From: Epiperipatus broadwayi
Taxonomy: Eukaryota; Onychophora; Udeonychophora; Euonychophora; Peripatidae
Direction: 5' to 3'
DNA: 64,000 bases
Assembly: GCA_028023455.1 (NCBI GenBank)
Contig: JAQFVV010013091.1
Location: forward strand, 126,001-190,000
Positions within the stretch are counted from its first letter, which is position 1. Each line of letters starts with the position of its first letter. Below the pieces are notes generated by a model. It saw nothing but the letters and a program-made list of their open reading frames with translations. It made no database searches and had not been told where the DNA came from. Shown here in pieces: positions 36,291 through 49,155 of this stretch. Position numbers and translations under genes: made by a program.

Positions 36291-38074
36291 TGTGGCATAT
36301 TTTTATTAGTATGGATTATTTATTTACAATAAGAGTATTCTGTAAAAATAGCTTTGTACTTATCAGTAATAGAAAAATATACAATTTCTATAATCTGAGG
36401 ACTAAGTTTGGATGATCTGTGATACTTTATTTTACATGATGATTTTTAATTATTATCTTATAGTTTTACCTTCTGTTTTATAAACTTGATTTAATTTTAC
36501 AAGCTCCGTACATGAATTTGCATCATCAAACTACTGTAAATTTCAAATATATTAAAACCTTCTAATCCACAACATATTTTTGAAACACATGAATAAAAAA
36601 CTATAATAAAGTAAATTACTTCAAAATGTATTCCTATCTGAGAGAGCATTTTTTGCTTAGTCCAGGTCAAAATTGTCTTATATGTTTTCACAATTTGTTC
36701 AGTATTTATCAATATTAATTTTTTATTGTCACGTAATTTCTGTATTAAATTAAATCAAAAAATTATTCAGACTTAAAATATAGATTGATTTTTTCTAAAA
36801 TTCAATATTCAATCTTGATTAATATTTGTTCAACTCTCAAACAAAGTTTTTAGTCTTGTATTATTTTTAATACAAGAAGACTCACCTCGATTATCTGGGT
36901 TATTTAAATATTTTTTGTAAATGCAGGAAAATAAAAATTATTCACTAAGATACCATAGCTCTTTGCATTAATATTTAATAAAAATAATATAAATACATAA
37001 TTTTTATGTGGTTCCATATATTCCGATTGTTGAATATGTAGAAAAAAACTCAATACAATTTTATTGTTTACATTGTTTCAAAAATAAACATTTTGTTATA
37101 TAAAAAAGTAATGTTTTTTTAATAGACTATGAAAAACAGAGTCTTGGTTGCTAATATGATGCTTACTAGATGTTACAATGCACAGTTCTTTCGCCATCTT
37201 TTTTTATTGCATTCATCTTAAAATTAAATTTATATTTGAATTATTTAGCATAAATAAGTGATTTAAGCAAAAAATAATGGTTAATCTTTCAAAAATTATA
37301 TATATATGAATTATATTCTTTAAAAACAAATACAACAAAGTTGTGAAATAACTATAAGATTTTGTCATTAAGATTTTTATGTGAATGTTATTTAATAAGG
37401 TTTGACTAATTGTTATCAACAAATGTCTTATTTTTATTATGCCATTGCAATTTAATTATTATAATTTAAGAGGCCCCATATTTTTCAACTATAAAAAGTT
37501 AATTAACATTTTTGCCAGTCAAATTGATTTGAAGAAACATTTGTTAGATTAATTGATCTTTCCGTTATTATTAACACTATAAATTACAATGATTTCCAAA
37601 AATCTATAGATAACTACTGAAAATGCAAAGTGTCACAAAGTAATTAGTACTATCAAAAAATTTATATTTGACATTTATTTGATTTATTAACAAACTATAC
37701 TGTAAAGTATTCTTTTTTCGATTTTATTATTCAGGAAGGAAATTAAATGCTTATTCAATTTCAATGCTTTACAAAAACTTCATGTTTAAACTATTTAATT
37801 TTTATACATTATATAGTATAAAAAGCTCAGCCTCTCATCTATTAAATTGAGATGAACACTATCTTAAGCATTGCACCATTTTGTTTTGAAAAAGTTTCAA
37901 GAAAACAGAAATTTCAGTAACTATCATGGGTGGGGGAGAATATTTATGCAACAACATTTAGTTTAAAAAGTTCAATTAGTGGCATAGAACAAAATTGATG
38001 TCCGCTGCAGAAAAAAAAAATTGTATGTTTGTATAATTTTAAGGATTTGTCTTTTAAAACATGATATCCCAAAT
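36291..38074. other. No gene seen
   Basis: AT-rich. Open stretches of about 70 codons on both strands (for example 36497-36712 and 37213-37422) show no motif. Confidence 0.45.
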
Positions 38075-38161
38075 GTTTTTTTTTATGTGTCAAAGCATCT
38101 GCCAGAAAGCGAACCCGGGACAACTTCTTGTAAGGTGGCTGTGCTGACCACTCAACCATCA
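38075..38161 (-). mobile_element. tRNA-derived SINE (type 2), second copy
   Basis: On the minus strand ATGGTTGAGTGGTCAGCACA (A box), then CCCGGGTTCGCTTTCTGG (B box), a GATGCTTTGACACAT body and an A run. It matches the 22190-22285 copy in order and body, with diverged anticodon-arm sequence. Confidence 0.7.
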
Positions 38162-41084
38162 ATGCTTGATGAGATAGATACTCCAAAGTTTAAACTGACT
38201 TTTGGCTGGAATTCTAATTTCAGGTGAAACATGAAAATAATGAGTGCATTTATATCTATTTAACAATCAGTAAAAATAAATTGTATTAAATTTTTAACTT
38301 CTCATCATCCCCCAGGATTAATGGTCTCTTTCTTTTTTTAAATTCTTTATTTAATATTATCTCTTTATGGCCAATAAATAAGTCCATAATTGATATTGAC
38401 ACGTATAGTGGTAAAATGTCAAAAAATACTTTATTTTGAAGGTTAGTTTGTGATAAACTAATTAACTCTTAGTGTCTAGCAGTTTGGTGTTTTCACATTT
38501 ATTAATTAAGTAAAAGGTAGTAAATGTAAACAAATAGAGGGAAAACATGTTTGATAGAGTTGCTTTTTAGTTGGAAATGTTGTAGTTACATCTACAAAAT
38601 CTCTATTATTATAAGATGTCTAATGCCAAAAATAACATTAGATGACTCTCTCATATGCTTTCAATATCAGTTGTCTTCAACATATTCTAGAGTCATGTAC
38701 AATAAATTTGAGTAAATAATGGACGTTAGATAATGTATAGTGCAATAAATATTTATCTCCTGATTGCTTTTTGACTTTTACCTTCTTCTTGGAAACTAGG
38801 ATTCAAAGCTGATACTAATGAAATCTTAGTTTTTTAAAAAAATATTTAAAATTATTAGCTTGAATGCATAAAGAAGTAAAATATGACTTCTAAATGCAAA
38901 AGTATATTAATTCCAGCTTTGAGCTTGGGATGGGTTTTATTGCACCGTATTATTTGGTATTGTGTCACTCTTGCTGTAAATGGTTCTAGAGTAGAATAAC
39001 AGTTTTTGAAGAAGTTGGCCATTATTAATTTATAAAGAGTTAAATAAACAATAGTAAATTATGTTGGTTATTATAAATATACAGACCTACAATAGCTTAT
39101 ATTAATTAATTATAATATAATGTTATATAATTAAAAGTTTATAAATGTGGGTTGCAATATTGTTGTTCATAATTTGGAACTATGACAAGTTTAACAAAAT
39201 ACAGATTGATTGCTTTAGAATATTATAATTACCATTATTAATTGTGGGCAAATGTTTATTAGAAAAGAAAAATAGTTCTCTAAAGCAGTAATTGGTTCAA
39301 TGAATTAACAATCAACCATTGTAAAGTTAACATAAGATTGCACTTATTCAGGCTATAGTTGTGACTTAGAAAGGCTGAAAACAAATCTAAAAAGTTGTTT
39401 GAATACATTCAGATAATAATCAAAGACAATAAATTCAGTCATTCAGCAACAAATATGAAAAACGACATAAATAGAGAAATCAATACATCAACATAGTATA
39501 CTTTTATTTAGTAGCTGGATTCTTGTAAATAATTTTAAAGCATGAAATTTGACTAAAAACATAAATTTTGAAATAAAAATAGTAATTCTAATTTTGTAAA
39601 AAAGATAGAAATGGTGGATGTGAATATTAAGTTTTTTGTTTATATTTAAACACTTGCTATTTTATTTATTTTATTCTAGAGACATCTATTGTCAGCTTGA
39701 ATTATCAAAAAGTACTAGATGTTACTGCTTCATTTAAATTTTCACTCCAGTTTCTATTAATTCTTCATTGATGAGGAATATACATTGAGCAATTATCGCC
39801 ATTATTTTTTCATATTATCTAAGCCAAACCAGATCAAGCATGGTCAGCACACAGTTGATTTAGATATAAAAAAAATACCCTGAAAATGTTTCTGATGAAA
39901 AAAGAAAAAAATAGATACATATTATATAAATAAATATTTCATTTGAAAAATAAAATAACTAAATATTTCGTTTTTTAAGACATACACTTTGTTAATTTTG
40001 CCATTCACTAAACCCTAGTACCGTGAGCTGCTACATACTCTGCCTAAATATAGAACCAGTCCTGGTATCAGCTAAACTGACTATGAACATAAAATTGAAT
40101 TTCACTGAAAATATATACTTTATCAAAATAATTTGGTTTCAAATCTTAGTCTTAAATGTCTGGTTTAAATTGTATAGTATAAAAGAAATAAATATGACTG
40201 GTAAATGTGTAGGTGCAAATCCCATGTTTGTCACTGAGGAAGACACTTAGTCAGAAATTAGCACAAATATTTATTTGGTATTATGTGATTATTAGTTAAT
40301 AAAATTTACAATAGATAACATTAGAATAAAGGTTAATGTAAATCTAAAATTGAATGCTTTTTTCCTCAATAAGCCATATGACATTCAATTAAATTCAATC
40401 ATTGAGCTATGATTCAGCTATGAACTTTAACTATGGAGTCCACCGTTCTCCAGGATAGAAAATAATTGAATAGTTGTTATTTGGAAGATTATATGAGATT
40501 CAAACATGAGAAATGACAGATTCGGGTGATCAGAGATTTTTAGCGCTCAAGTTTATCACCTTACTATTGTTCTAAACCACACAAGGAAGTGTAGTGAATG
40601 ATTGTTTTCAATGCATGAAGTATTAATTTTTGCACTCTAGTTAATGACACTTTATCACATAAAGAATTTGTTTTAAAATGTTTGTGGCTTCTTGTTGAAC
40701 ACAATGTTTAGATGGAAAATTATTTTATATTAATAATACAGAATTATTTAGAATATATAGTGAAGTTTGTTTTTGACGTCTTCCTATTATTAATATTGTT
40801 TTGTCTGACGTGTGTGTCGTGCTATTCTTTTTGTAATCGGTAATGTATTATTGTTATATTTAATTTACTGTTTTTGTTTTAAAAGTAATTTGTTTTATAT
40901 TGTTTAAATTGAAAACCTGTAAAATACTAAAGCGTAATTATATTAGTTTAATAGTTGTTATAGTAACTTTGTTTGGTAAATAATATATTGATAATATAGC
41001 TTAGCTAAAGTTATCATCTTTCTCAAGGTCCAAAACAATTATGATCGGAAAATAAAGAGGAAAAAAACTACATGAATGTTTAAA
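38162..41084. other. No confident gene
   Basis: AT-rich DNA. The only notable item is a CTGAGGA ... GTCAGAAAT motif at 40234-40258, described under findings. Confidence 0.45.
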
Positions 41085-41639
41085 CAGTTGTGTAGAAAAA
41101 CGTCTTAATTAAAATAATTAATATAAACTTCATTGTAATAACAAAGATTATATTTCTATAACAATTTTTACTTCTTTTTTTTTTTTAAAAAAAATCAATC
41201 ATCAAATATTATTTTCAAATTAAATATTTTTTTATACAACTTACAATAATTTATTTTATTTATTGATATTAAATTTAAAAAAGAAAATATATAAATAAAA
41301 ATAGGATTAAAATGAGTTTTATAAATAACATTTTGAAGTAACTAAATGGATACTTTGACTTGTGAATTCATGGTTCTGTAATTATCTGCAGACATTTTAA
41401 GCTGAGGTACTAGGTTCAATCTTGAATAAAATGCATATATATGTAGAAAAATATTTTAGCTTTCTTTAAAATGTTTTCATGCTCATTTTGCTTTTCAGTG
41501 TTACGTAATATAATGCTTAGACTAATTTCCAAAAGCGTAAGCTTATGGTTAAGACCTGTAGAGGTCCCTAATATCGCATTTTTACACGCATATTCTTGAG
41601 GTTACAGCCTTAGTAAATAAATACATTGTACAGGCTGAA

Positions 41640-41760
41640 ACCTGCATTTATATATCTAATAACATGTGTGTGATCAGGTGGGTCAGCAATATGAGATGGC
41701 ACTGAGAGTAGTGGGTCGTGTGAAAGCCTTCGTAAATAGAAAAATAATAAGAATGCAATA
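41640..41760 (+). repeat. Family-B-like repeat tail without hammerhead
   Basis: ATATGAGATGGCACTGAGAG then GTGGGTCGTGTGAAAGCC resembles GTATGAGATAGTGTGGAGAG then GAGGGTCGTGTGAAAGTC at 53256-53305 in the family-B retrozyme-like repeats. The same segment recurs at about 43640-43760 in the second duplication unit. The ribozyme part is not visible. Confidence 0.45.
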
Positions 41761-42907
41761 GTTTATTCGCGGACGGGTGAATTTGAATTATTTATAGTTT
41801 TTTAAAAAAGGATCCTTATTCTAACTGACATTGTTTTCATATGCACCATTTCATATAGTTTTACTTAAATATTTAGACTTAAAATAATTTATCAATTTTT
41901 ATTGCTTAGAAGTTTACAAGGTTTGAGAATCCAAAAATGATTGAGTTGGAGATCCTGATTCTTCTATGTGAGAGAATAAAATTGCTATTATACTCAGTAC
42001 TAAAACATATTGGATAATTAGCAGATTAAAAAAATGTAGAAATTGCCATTTGCGTCCATTGATATTTTATATACAGTAAAAATACAATCTTTTTTTTTAG
42101 AAATAGTAGTTCAATATTTGTAAAATATTTAGATATAGTTTTTTTTTTTAAAGTTTACTTTGGTTATCTCTTTGTATTTTATTGCCAAGTAATTTGTGTT
42201 GAATTTTGGACTGCTATTTATTATTTATTTTTTCAATAGTTTTCAATTATGCTTCATTTGTTTGCTTTACATAACTGATCACAAATATAACTTGATATAA
42301 GAGTGTTTATATACAAATATACAATTTCTAATTTGTGATGCACAACTTTTTTTAACAATTTAGTTATTTTATTGATAACCTATAATAATTAGAAAACAGT
42401 ATATAAAATTATTGTAATTTAAAGATAAGATTGAAATCTAAAAGACTTTAAGTCAATTCCATGTCACAAAATTTTAACATGTCAGCTATAATGTATTTTA
42501 GATACACAGGAATAGGAATGGTATTCAATTACTTTTAAATAATTTTATTTAGGCTAAACAAGGTTACATTGTCTCAAAATATACATAGATCACCATGCAT
42601 TATAATTGCATATTAGATAAATCTTGTATAGTTCATATGGTTTGAAGCTGATTAATGTAGAGATAGTCATTGTGATATAGAGTTCACAGGTGTATGGAAT
42701 AGCTTCCATGTCTCCTCATAAATACATTTTGATGATAGTAGTTTATCTCTTTGTTCTATCTTTTCGCATTGATTGTATAAAGTACAATCTTTCATCAGGG
42801 GAAGGCTGTGAATACATTTTCTTGCACTTCGCATACCAGATTGAATATGTGATGAAAATTGACATTCTAATGAGTGGAAAATTGTTTTTTAATGCAGTCT
42901 TGTAATG

Positions 42908-43085
42908 ATATAATGAGGTAGTAGTCTACCTTTATGTTTTGATAAACAATAGATCTTATTGTTCCAAGTCCATTACATGAATTGATGATATGATAGTATG
43001 TCTCCTCTTCTGCAGTTTGGGCATACTGGGTCGATTTTGATGATATGCCATTTAAAATACAGAAACCACAATTTAGGCATGGCAT
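42908..43085 (-). pseudogene. LINE-like C-terminal zinc-knuckle remnant, copy 1
   Basis: Minus-strand frames give QTAEEETYYHIINSCNGLG and, one frame away, VCPNCRRG. Together they outline the C-x2-C ... EET-x2-HI-x3-C pattern found at the C-terminus of many non-LTR reverse transcriptases. The frame is broken and only the end of the protein is present. Confidence 0.4.
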
Positions 43086-43087
43086 CC

Positions 43088-45092
43088 AGTTGTGTAGAAA
43101 AACGTCTTAATTAAAATAATTAATATAAACTTCATTGTAATAACAAAGATTATATTTCTATAACAATTTTTACTTCTTTTTTTTTTTTTAAAAAAATCAA
43201 TCATCAAATATTATTTTCAAATTAAATATTTTTTTATACAACTTACAATAATTTATTTTAATTATTGATATTAAATTTAAAAAAGAAAATATATAAATAA
43301 AAATAGGATTAAAATGAGTTTTATAAATAACATTTTGAAGTAACTAAATGGATACTTTGACTTGTGAATTCATGGTTCTGTAATTATCTGCAGACATTTT
43401 AAGCTGAGGTACTAGGTTCAATCTTGAATAAAATGCATATATATGTAGAAAAATATTTTAGCTTTCTTTAAAATGTTTTCATGCTCATTTTGCTTTTCAG
43501 TGTTACGTAATATAATGCTTAGACTAATTTCCAAAAGCGTAAGCTTATGGTTAAGACCTGTAGAGGTCCCTAATATCGCATTTTTACACGCATATTCTTG
43601 AGGTTACAACCTTAGTAAATAAATACATTGTACAGGCTGAAACCTGCATTTATATATCTAATAACATGTGTGTGATCAGGTGGGTCAGCAATATGAGATG
43701 GCACTGAGAGTAGTGGGTCGTGTGAAAGCCTTCGTAAATAGAAAAATAATAAGAATGCAATAGTTTATTCGCGGACAGGTGAATTTGAATTATTTATAGT
43801 TTTTTAAAAAAGGATCCTTATTCTAACTGACATTGTTTTCATATGCACCATTTCATATAGTTTTACTTAAATATTTAGACTTAAAATAATTTATCAATTT
43901 TTATTGCTTAGAAGTTTACAAGGTTTGAGAATCCAAAAATGATTGAGTTGGAGATCCTGATTCTTCTATGTGAGAGAATAAAATTGCTATTATACTCAGT
44001 ACTAAAACATATTGGATAATTAGCAGATTAAAAAAATGTAGAAATTGCCATTTGCGTCCATTGATATTTTATATACAGTAAAAATACAATCTTTTTTTTT
44101 AGAAATAGTAATTCCATATTTGTAAAATATTTAGATATAGTTTTTTTTTTTTAAAGTTTACTTTGGTTATCTCTTTGTATTTTATTGCCAAGTAATTTGT
44201 GTTGAATTTTGGACTGCTATTTATTATTTATTTTTTCAATAGTTTTCAATTATGCTTCATTTGTTTGCTTTACATAACTGATCACAAATATAACTTGATA
44301 TAAGAGTGTTTATATACAAATATACAATTTCTAATTTGTGATGCACAACTTTTTTTAACAATTTAGTTATTTTATTGATAACCTATAATAATTAGAAAAC
44401 AGTATATAAAATTATTGTAATTTAAAAATAAGATTGAAATCTAAAAGACTTTAAGTCAATTCCATGTCACAAAATTTTAACATGTCAGCTATAATGTATT
44501 TTAGATACACAGGAATAGGAATGGTATTCAATTACTTTTAAATAATTTTATTTAGGCTAAACAAGGTTACATTGTCTCAAAATATACATAGATCACCATG
44601 CATTATAATTGCATATTAGATAAATCTTGTATAGTTCATATGGTTTGAAGCTGATTAATGTAGAGATAGTCATTGTGATATAGAGTTCACAGGTGTATGG
44701 AATAGCTTCCATGTCTCCTCATAAATACATTTTGATGATAGTAGTTTATCTCTTTGTTCTATCTTTTCACATTGATTGTATAAAGTACAATCTTTCATCA
44801 GGGGAAGGCTGTGAATACATTTTCTTGAACCTCGCATACCAGATTGAATATGTGATGAAAATTGACATTCTAATGAGTGGAAAATTGTTTTTTAATGCAG
44901 TCTTGTAATGATATAATGAGGTAGTAGTCTACCTTTATGTTTTGATAAACAATAGATCTTATTGTTCCAAGTCCATTACATGAATTGATGATATGATAGT
45001 ATGTCTCCTCTTCTGCAGTTTGGGCATACTGGGTCGATTTTGATGATATGCCATTTAAAATACAGAAACCACAATTTAGGCATGGCATCCAG
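43088..45092 (+). repeat. 2.0-kb tandem duplication, unit 2
   Basis: Second unit of the direct duplication; similarity stops at the CATCCAG near 45092. The junction is exact, with a short CCAG identity shared by junction and end. It could be a recent unequal exchange or replication slip. It could also be two alleles wrongly placed in series during assembly, since the divergence is in the range of allelic difference. Confidence 0.9.
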
Positions 45093-45175
45093 GTTTATTT
45101 TAATGCTAAAGTCCAAATATTTGAGTTCTAGAGCCCAATATTTGAACAATGTTGTTATTTTATAATTGGTTATAT
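44911..45175 (-). pseudogene. LINE-like C-terminal zinc-knuckle remnant, copy 2
   Basis: Same remnant as at 42908-43085, extended upstream on the minus strand to about 45175 (LFKYWALELKYLDFSIKINL). The extension shows that unit 2 keeps the original right flank and that the LINE fragment predates the duplication. Confidence 0.4.
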
Positions 45176-45339
45176 TCAATTAGTTTGAGAAAAATAATGG
45201 TACAGCTGAATTCATGTTGAATGGGAGCAAAGTTTACATAGGAATAATGTTAGCATTTAGTTAAACCATAGCTCAATAAATTTACTAAGCTTTATTTACA
45301 TATTGATACCTATATAATATTACCACCATCATTTTGAAC

Positions 45340-46080
45340 TTTATGGATCCATTGCAGGCTGAAGGTATCTCCATGTTTAATCCAGTTTCTCTGTTTCTAG
45401 CTTCTCTTCTTCACAACACACTAACATAGTTATTTATTTCATTCATCCATTTCACATTTGATCTCTTTTTAGATCTTTCCAATCTCTTGAGATTCAGTTT
45501 AAAATTTCAATTGTTATCCATTAACATCTTTTCTAGAAATATGTCCAATCCAGCTCTACTTTGATCTTTTAATTCTTTTAATGTTATTTAGTAATATTTG
45601 TTTGTTCTCTTACCCAGATACATAATTCATTTTAGATTTCTTCTTGTTCTTCTAACATAAATATCTTCATATCTCATTAATTAATTTGAAACCTTCATAT
45701 TAGCCTTCTATTAGTGTCTATGTCTTAGATCCATAAGTAAGAACTTAATAAGATATAGTTCCTTTTTAAACACATACACATATTTGCTTTTAAAATTAAA
45801 TTATTTCTATCAAAAGTGTTCCAGCTAAATTTAATTCTATGATTAATTTTATCCATTATGGTTCCATATGTATTTATAATTTATTTAAGACATTTAACTT
45901 CTTATAATTTAGCATTTATCTATGGCTCTGCTTGTTTTACTGTCGTCTGATAATTCTTGCAACATTTTTTGAAACGCTGAAGCATTATTGAAAGAATAAA
46001 TTACATCATTTGCAAAATGTAGATGACTTAAATAATCTCTTTTTTAACCTATTAATCATTTTTAACTAGGGGCAAACCTT
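45340..46080 (-). pseudogene. RTE-like LINE reverse transcriptase C-terminal fragment
   Basis: On the minus strand, broken frames contain HFANDVIYSFNNASAFQKML followed by QELSDDSKTS near 45930-46020. This is the RT catalytic F-x-D-D block of RTE/CR1-type LINEs, with the first D changed to N. LTYGSKT-TLIEG lies near 45720 (consensus LTYGAETWT), and WIGHISRKDVNG near 45540 (consensus W-x-GH-x-x-R). The order is correct for the RT palm, thumb and C-terminal part. Several stops show it is dead. Confidence 0.75.
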
Positions 46081-46225
46081 GGTATTTGACTAACTTGTGA
46101 GTAATGGCTTTGTTTTTTTAAAATGTTTTTATATTAACTTGCTCTCTCTGCTTCTGTCAGTGTTCACATTTTATCTATGTTTTTGTCAGTATTTCCAGAA
46201 TTTTTAATTAACAATGAAAAAAAAT

Positions 46226-46293
46226 TCCTATTTAGAATTTGAACTCACATCCTTATGCTTCCCAAGAAAACTTCTTAACAACTGAGCCAACTG
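46226..46293 (-). mobile_element. tRNA-like SINE head or tRNA pseudogene
   Basis: On the minus strand TTGGCTCAGTTGTTAAG (A box) and GAGTTCAAATTCT (B box) stand at tRNA-like spacing with a GGATGTGAGTTC arm. There is no clean cloverleaf, and a T/A-rich end follows, so a SINE or pseudogene is more likely than a working tRNA. Confidence 0.5.
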
Positions 46294-46556
46294 AAATATT
46301 ATATTTGTAGAATAAAATTTTGTTAATATTGATTTAACTTATACTTAATTAATTAAATAATTAAAAAGCCAATATATACATATTTTTACACTGTAGATGA
46401 TCACATGATATTTAAATTTAGAATTCATTTGTTAGAGAGTGTATTTTTTATTTTCACATCTTATTATTAAATTATAATTTTTGTCAGATCGTTTGTAGTT
46501 TTAGTCATTTTTTAAATAATATATAATATATAACTAAAAAGTAAAAAAATAATGTT

Positions 46557-46905
46557 AATTTTTTTTAAATAATGGTTTTATGTAAATAGCTGACTAAAAA
46601 GTAAAAAAAAATAACAAATTAAATCACTTTTCAGTTAATTTGCCATTCTTGGAAAATATCAGAGATCTTAAAAATCTAGACTTAATAATAAAACAATTGG
46701 AAATTGCAGAAATATTGTCATTTCATAAAAGCATTTGAATCTCAAATAAATCATAAAAATCAAAAAGGTCTCTAATGCTTTTCCCAAACAAAACTATTTC
46801 TGTAATTTCCAATTGATTTATAACAATCTTATGATCTCTGATATTTTCCCAGAATGGCAATTAATGGTTGACTATTTACATAAAAGCATTATTTAAATAA
46901 TTTTT
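46557..46905. repeat. Imperfect snapback repeat, about 150-170 bp arms
   Basis: Left-arm blocks TTTTATGTAAATAG, TTGCCATTCT, GAAAATATCAGAGATC and AATTGGAAATT reappear in reverse complement in the right arm (AATTTCCAATT, GATCTCTGATATTTTC, AGAATGGCAA, CTATTTACATAAAA). The left arm carries about 30 extra bases. A foldback or MITE-type element with no coding capacity. Confidence 0.75.
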
Positions 46906-48040
46906 TACATATTATTATTATTTATCTGTAAAAGAAAGCCAGGGAAGTCTTTTTTTTTAACCTGCCATGATTACATTATGTTAAGAAATTTGTCTTTAAT
47001 GGGAATTTTATTGTTAAGATTTCTTTCCTTAAAATAGTGTAGAATTACAGCACTGCTTAATTATATTTTCAGATTTTCTGGGGCATGTTAATATTTACAG
47101 CTTTTTGTTTAAATGCTACATTAATATTAGTTATCTTTGAAGGAATAAATGAATGACAGTTTCTTTTTCAAAATTATAGTTTTAAAACTATATCTTACTA
47201 CATTTGGTTTTTTAGTTTTAATTTTACTTTAATTTCATTAAAATATTCAATGATTTGCTTGTAGATGTAAAACAAACATAATAAGTAGCTCAATAGTAAG
47301 TTTAATTAATTTTGAATATGTAACTTAAGATTTTATGATGAGTTCTTCAAAGGCAGAAAAAAAGATTCTAAAATTATCTAAAAAAGTTTGATTCCAGCTT
47401 CATTTTTACTAGCTTTTCACATTATATTCAATGAACAGAAATTTATGTATTTACAATTTTTTAGTTTGCATGAGAAAATGTAAAATGCTAATTTATTAAA
47501 CTTTATATATATATATATTGTACCTATATTGATATAGGCACATATAATTTTATCTAAAATTATATTATTAAAATAATCGTTCATAAAAGAAAACATAAAA
47601 TTAAACATTGAAGAGTTTATTGCAGTTTGTTTTAGAAAAAAGATAAGAATTAAATAGTTTTCTAGCGTTAGTTTTTGAAATAAAAAAAGCTACAATTAAT
47701 TAATCAAAAGGGGGGAGTCTTGGTTTGAGAAATGAAACTAAAAGTTATAAAAGGAAGTAAAGAGTTTTTATTAGTATTCGTAAAAATATAATTTAAAAAG
47801 TTAAAACGTACAAATCTCTTTTCATTCAAGTTTAATTAAAGAAAAAAATAATGTTAAAACTAAATAGTAAATTGTATTAAAAATATATGTGCGTATATAT
47901 GTGCGATTTGTAAATAAATAAAAATGTATGTGAAATAAAAGAAGATTATCATTAAAAACATGGCAATGGTTATTAATAAAATAAAACAACACATTTATCA
48001 AATGATTATCACTGGAAATATTTCGACAACACGTTGCAGA
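46906..48040. other. No gene seen
   Basis: AT-rich sequence before a promoter-like region. A short TA run near 47506-47519 is the only repeat noted. Confidence 0.45.
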
Positions 48041-48076
48041 TATAAATAGACTTTTTTATCGGACAGTGAGTCAGTT
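48041..48076 (+). promoter_or_regulatory. TATA box plus initiator (putative promoter)
   Basis: TATAAATAG at 48041-48049 is followed 30 bases later by TCAGTTC (48071), the arthropod-type initiator, at the normal spacing. The following about 330 bases are richer in G+C and end at a good donor. This could be a host promoter or the promoter of an LTR element. Confidence 0.4.
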
Positions 48077-48399
48077 CACAAATTTATTGAGTGAGTGCAG
48101 TTCAGAAATTAATTGAGCAGTTAACAAACAAAATGCAGTGTTGAGAAGATCTTAGGAATGCACATTTATCTCCAGCCCAGATGTCCTAGAAAACAGCAGA
48201 TCTGCCCATGAAATAATGTCAGCTTAACATCTTAGAAAATCTCCGTCAGTATCTAATTGTCTCTGATAGTAATAATCGTAAAAATCAGGAAACTCAGCAA
48301 GGAAATGCCCCAGCCGGCTGGCAACGATTCATAATGGAAACATTTTCACCGAAAGCAGCCTCCAAAGAACAAAATTCTATGTCAACATTCAAAACCTAG
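48071..48399 (+). other. Putative non-coding or 5' UTR exon
   Basis: From the initiator to CCTAG|GTAAAAC at 48399. Short ATG frames all stop quickly; the longest starts at 48334 (METFSPKAAS...) and stops at the donor itself. Composition differs from the flanks. No downstream exon was identified, so the transcript is hypothetical. Confidence 0.3.
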
Positions 48400-48887
48400 G
48401 TAAAACATTTGCTTATTTCATTTATACTGTAATAGCCATTGCATTGCATTAATTCATATGAATCTTTCAAGAGTCTAATTATATGAACTCTATATCATAC
48501 ATAAATGAACTATTGATGTGTGTGATTAAATTTCAAATGCTATGTAGTCCTTTATTATCATTATTATGTGTGTGCATGAGTTAATATGTGCGTGATCCTT
48601 ATATCAATATTATTAGTCAAAGTAGATAAATTCCCAGTGTTCTGTTATGAAAATATTCAAGAATATTTAAACTATTTAGAATGTTAATTTAAAATATGTG
48701 TGTGTTTTATTAGAAGTATAAAATGTTTAAATTTAGTAAATAAATGTTAGTTAATAAATTATCTTTAAAATTAAACTTTATTTGTCGGTCAATTCTTTTT
48801 AACAAATTCTTTTATCAATTCTTTTAATCACTAATTAAGTATAATCTATTAGTTATTATAAATAGCTGAGCTAGTCATGGATTTAGG

Positions 48888-49155
48888 TGTTGAGTTAGTG
48901 GCCACTGTTCAAAGTGCATTGTCTATTCTTTTAGTATTCTTTTAGAATAAGCAGCTGGCGCCCATGGTTACACAAACAAAAAAATGCTTTGGACGTGGTG
49001 TTCAACACAACAGCTGAGAAGAAGCTATGTCCCGGAAATGTAATGTTAGTTATATACTTTATAGCTATTGTTTGGGCATACATACTCTCCGAGTATGTTC
49101 TTCTCTGCCTAAGAGACCAGTGTTTCGAATGAACACACATTCGAATTCAGTTCAA
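48888..49155 (+). repeat. 5' LTR (268 bp) of a Ty3/gypsy element
   Basis: TGTTGAGTTAGTGGCCACTG ... ATTCGAATTCAGTTCAA is repeated at 52100-52367 with about a dozen substitutions and no length change. The preceding ATTTAGG is also shared. Within it GTTATATACTTTATAGC may hold a promoter. Just downstream (49157) TGGCTATACCCATCTGTGGG could be a degenerate primer binding site. No target duplication is evident. Confidence 0.8.

Larger units (their letters stand above)
41085..43087 (+). repeat. 2.0-kb tandem duplication, unit 1
   Basis: CAGTTGTGTAGAAAAACGTC at 41085 recurs at 43087, and the whole 2003-base unit follows again directly. I count about ten base differences between units plus small homopolymer length changes, roughly 99.5 percent identity. 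The unit contains the dispersed repeat (41540-41625), a family-B-like tail (41640-41760) and an antisense LINE-like C-terminus near its right end. Confidence 0.9.

Noticed and set aside
42690-42905. 71-codon + strand frame repeated at 44693-44908
   Set aside because: Duplicated with the 2-kb unit; no motif, and it partly overlaps the LINE-like remnant on the other strand.
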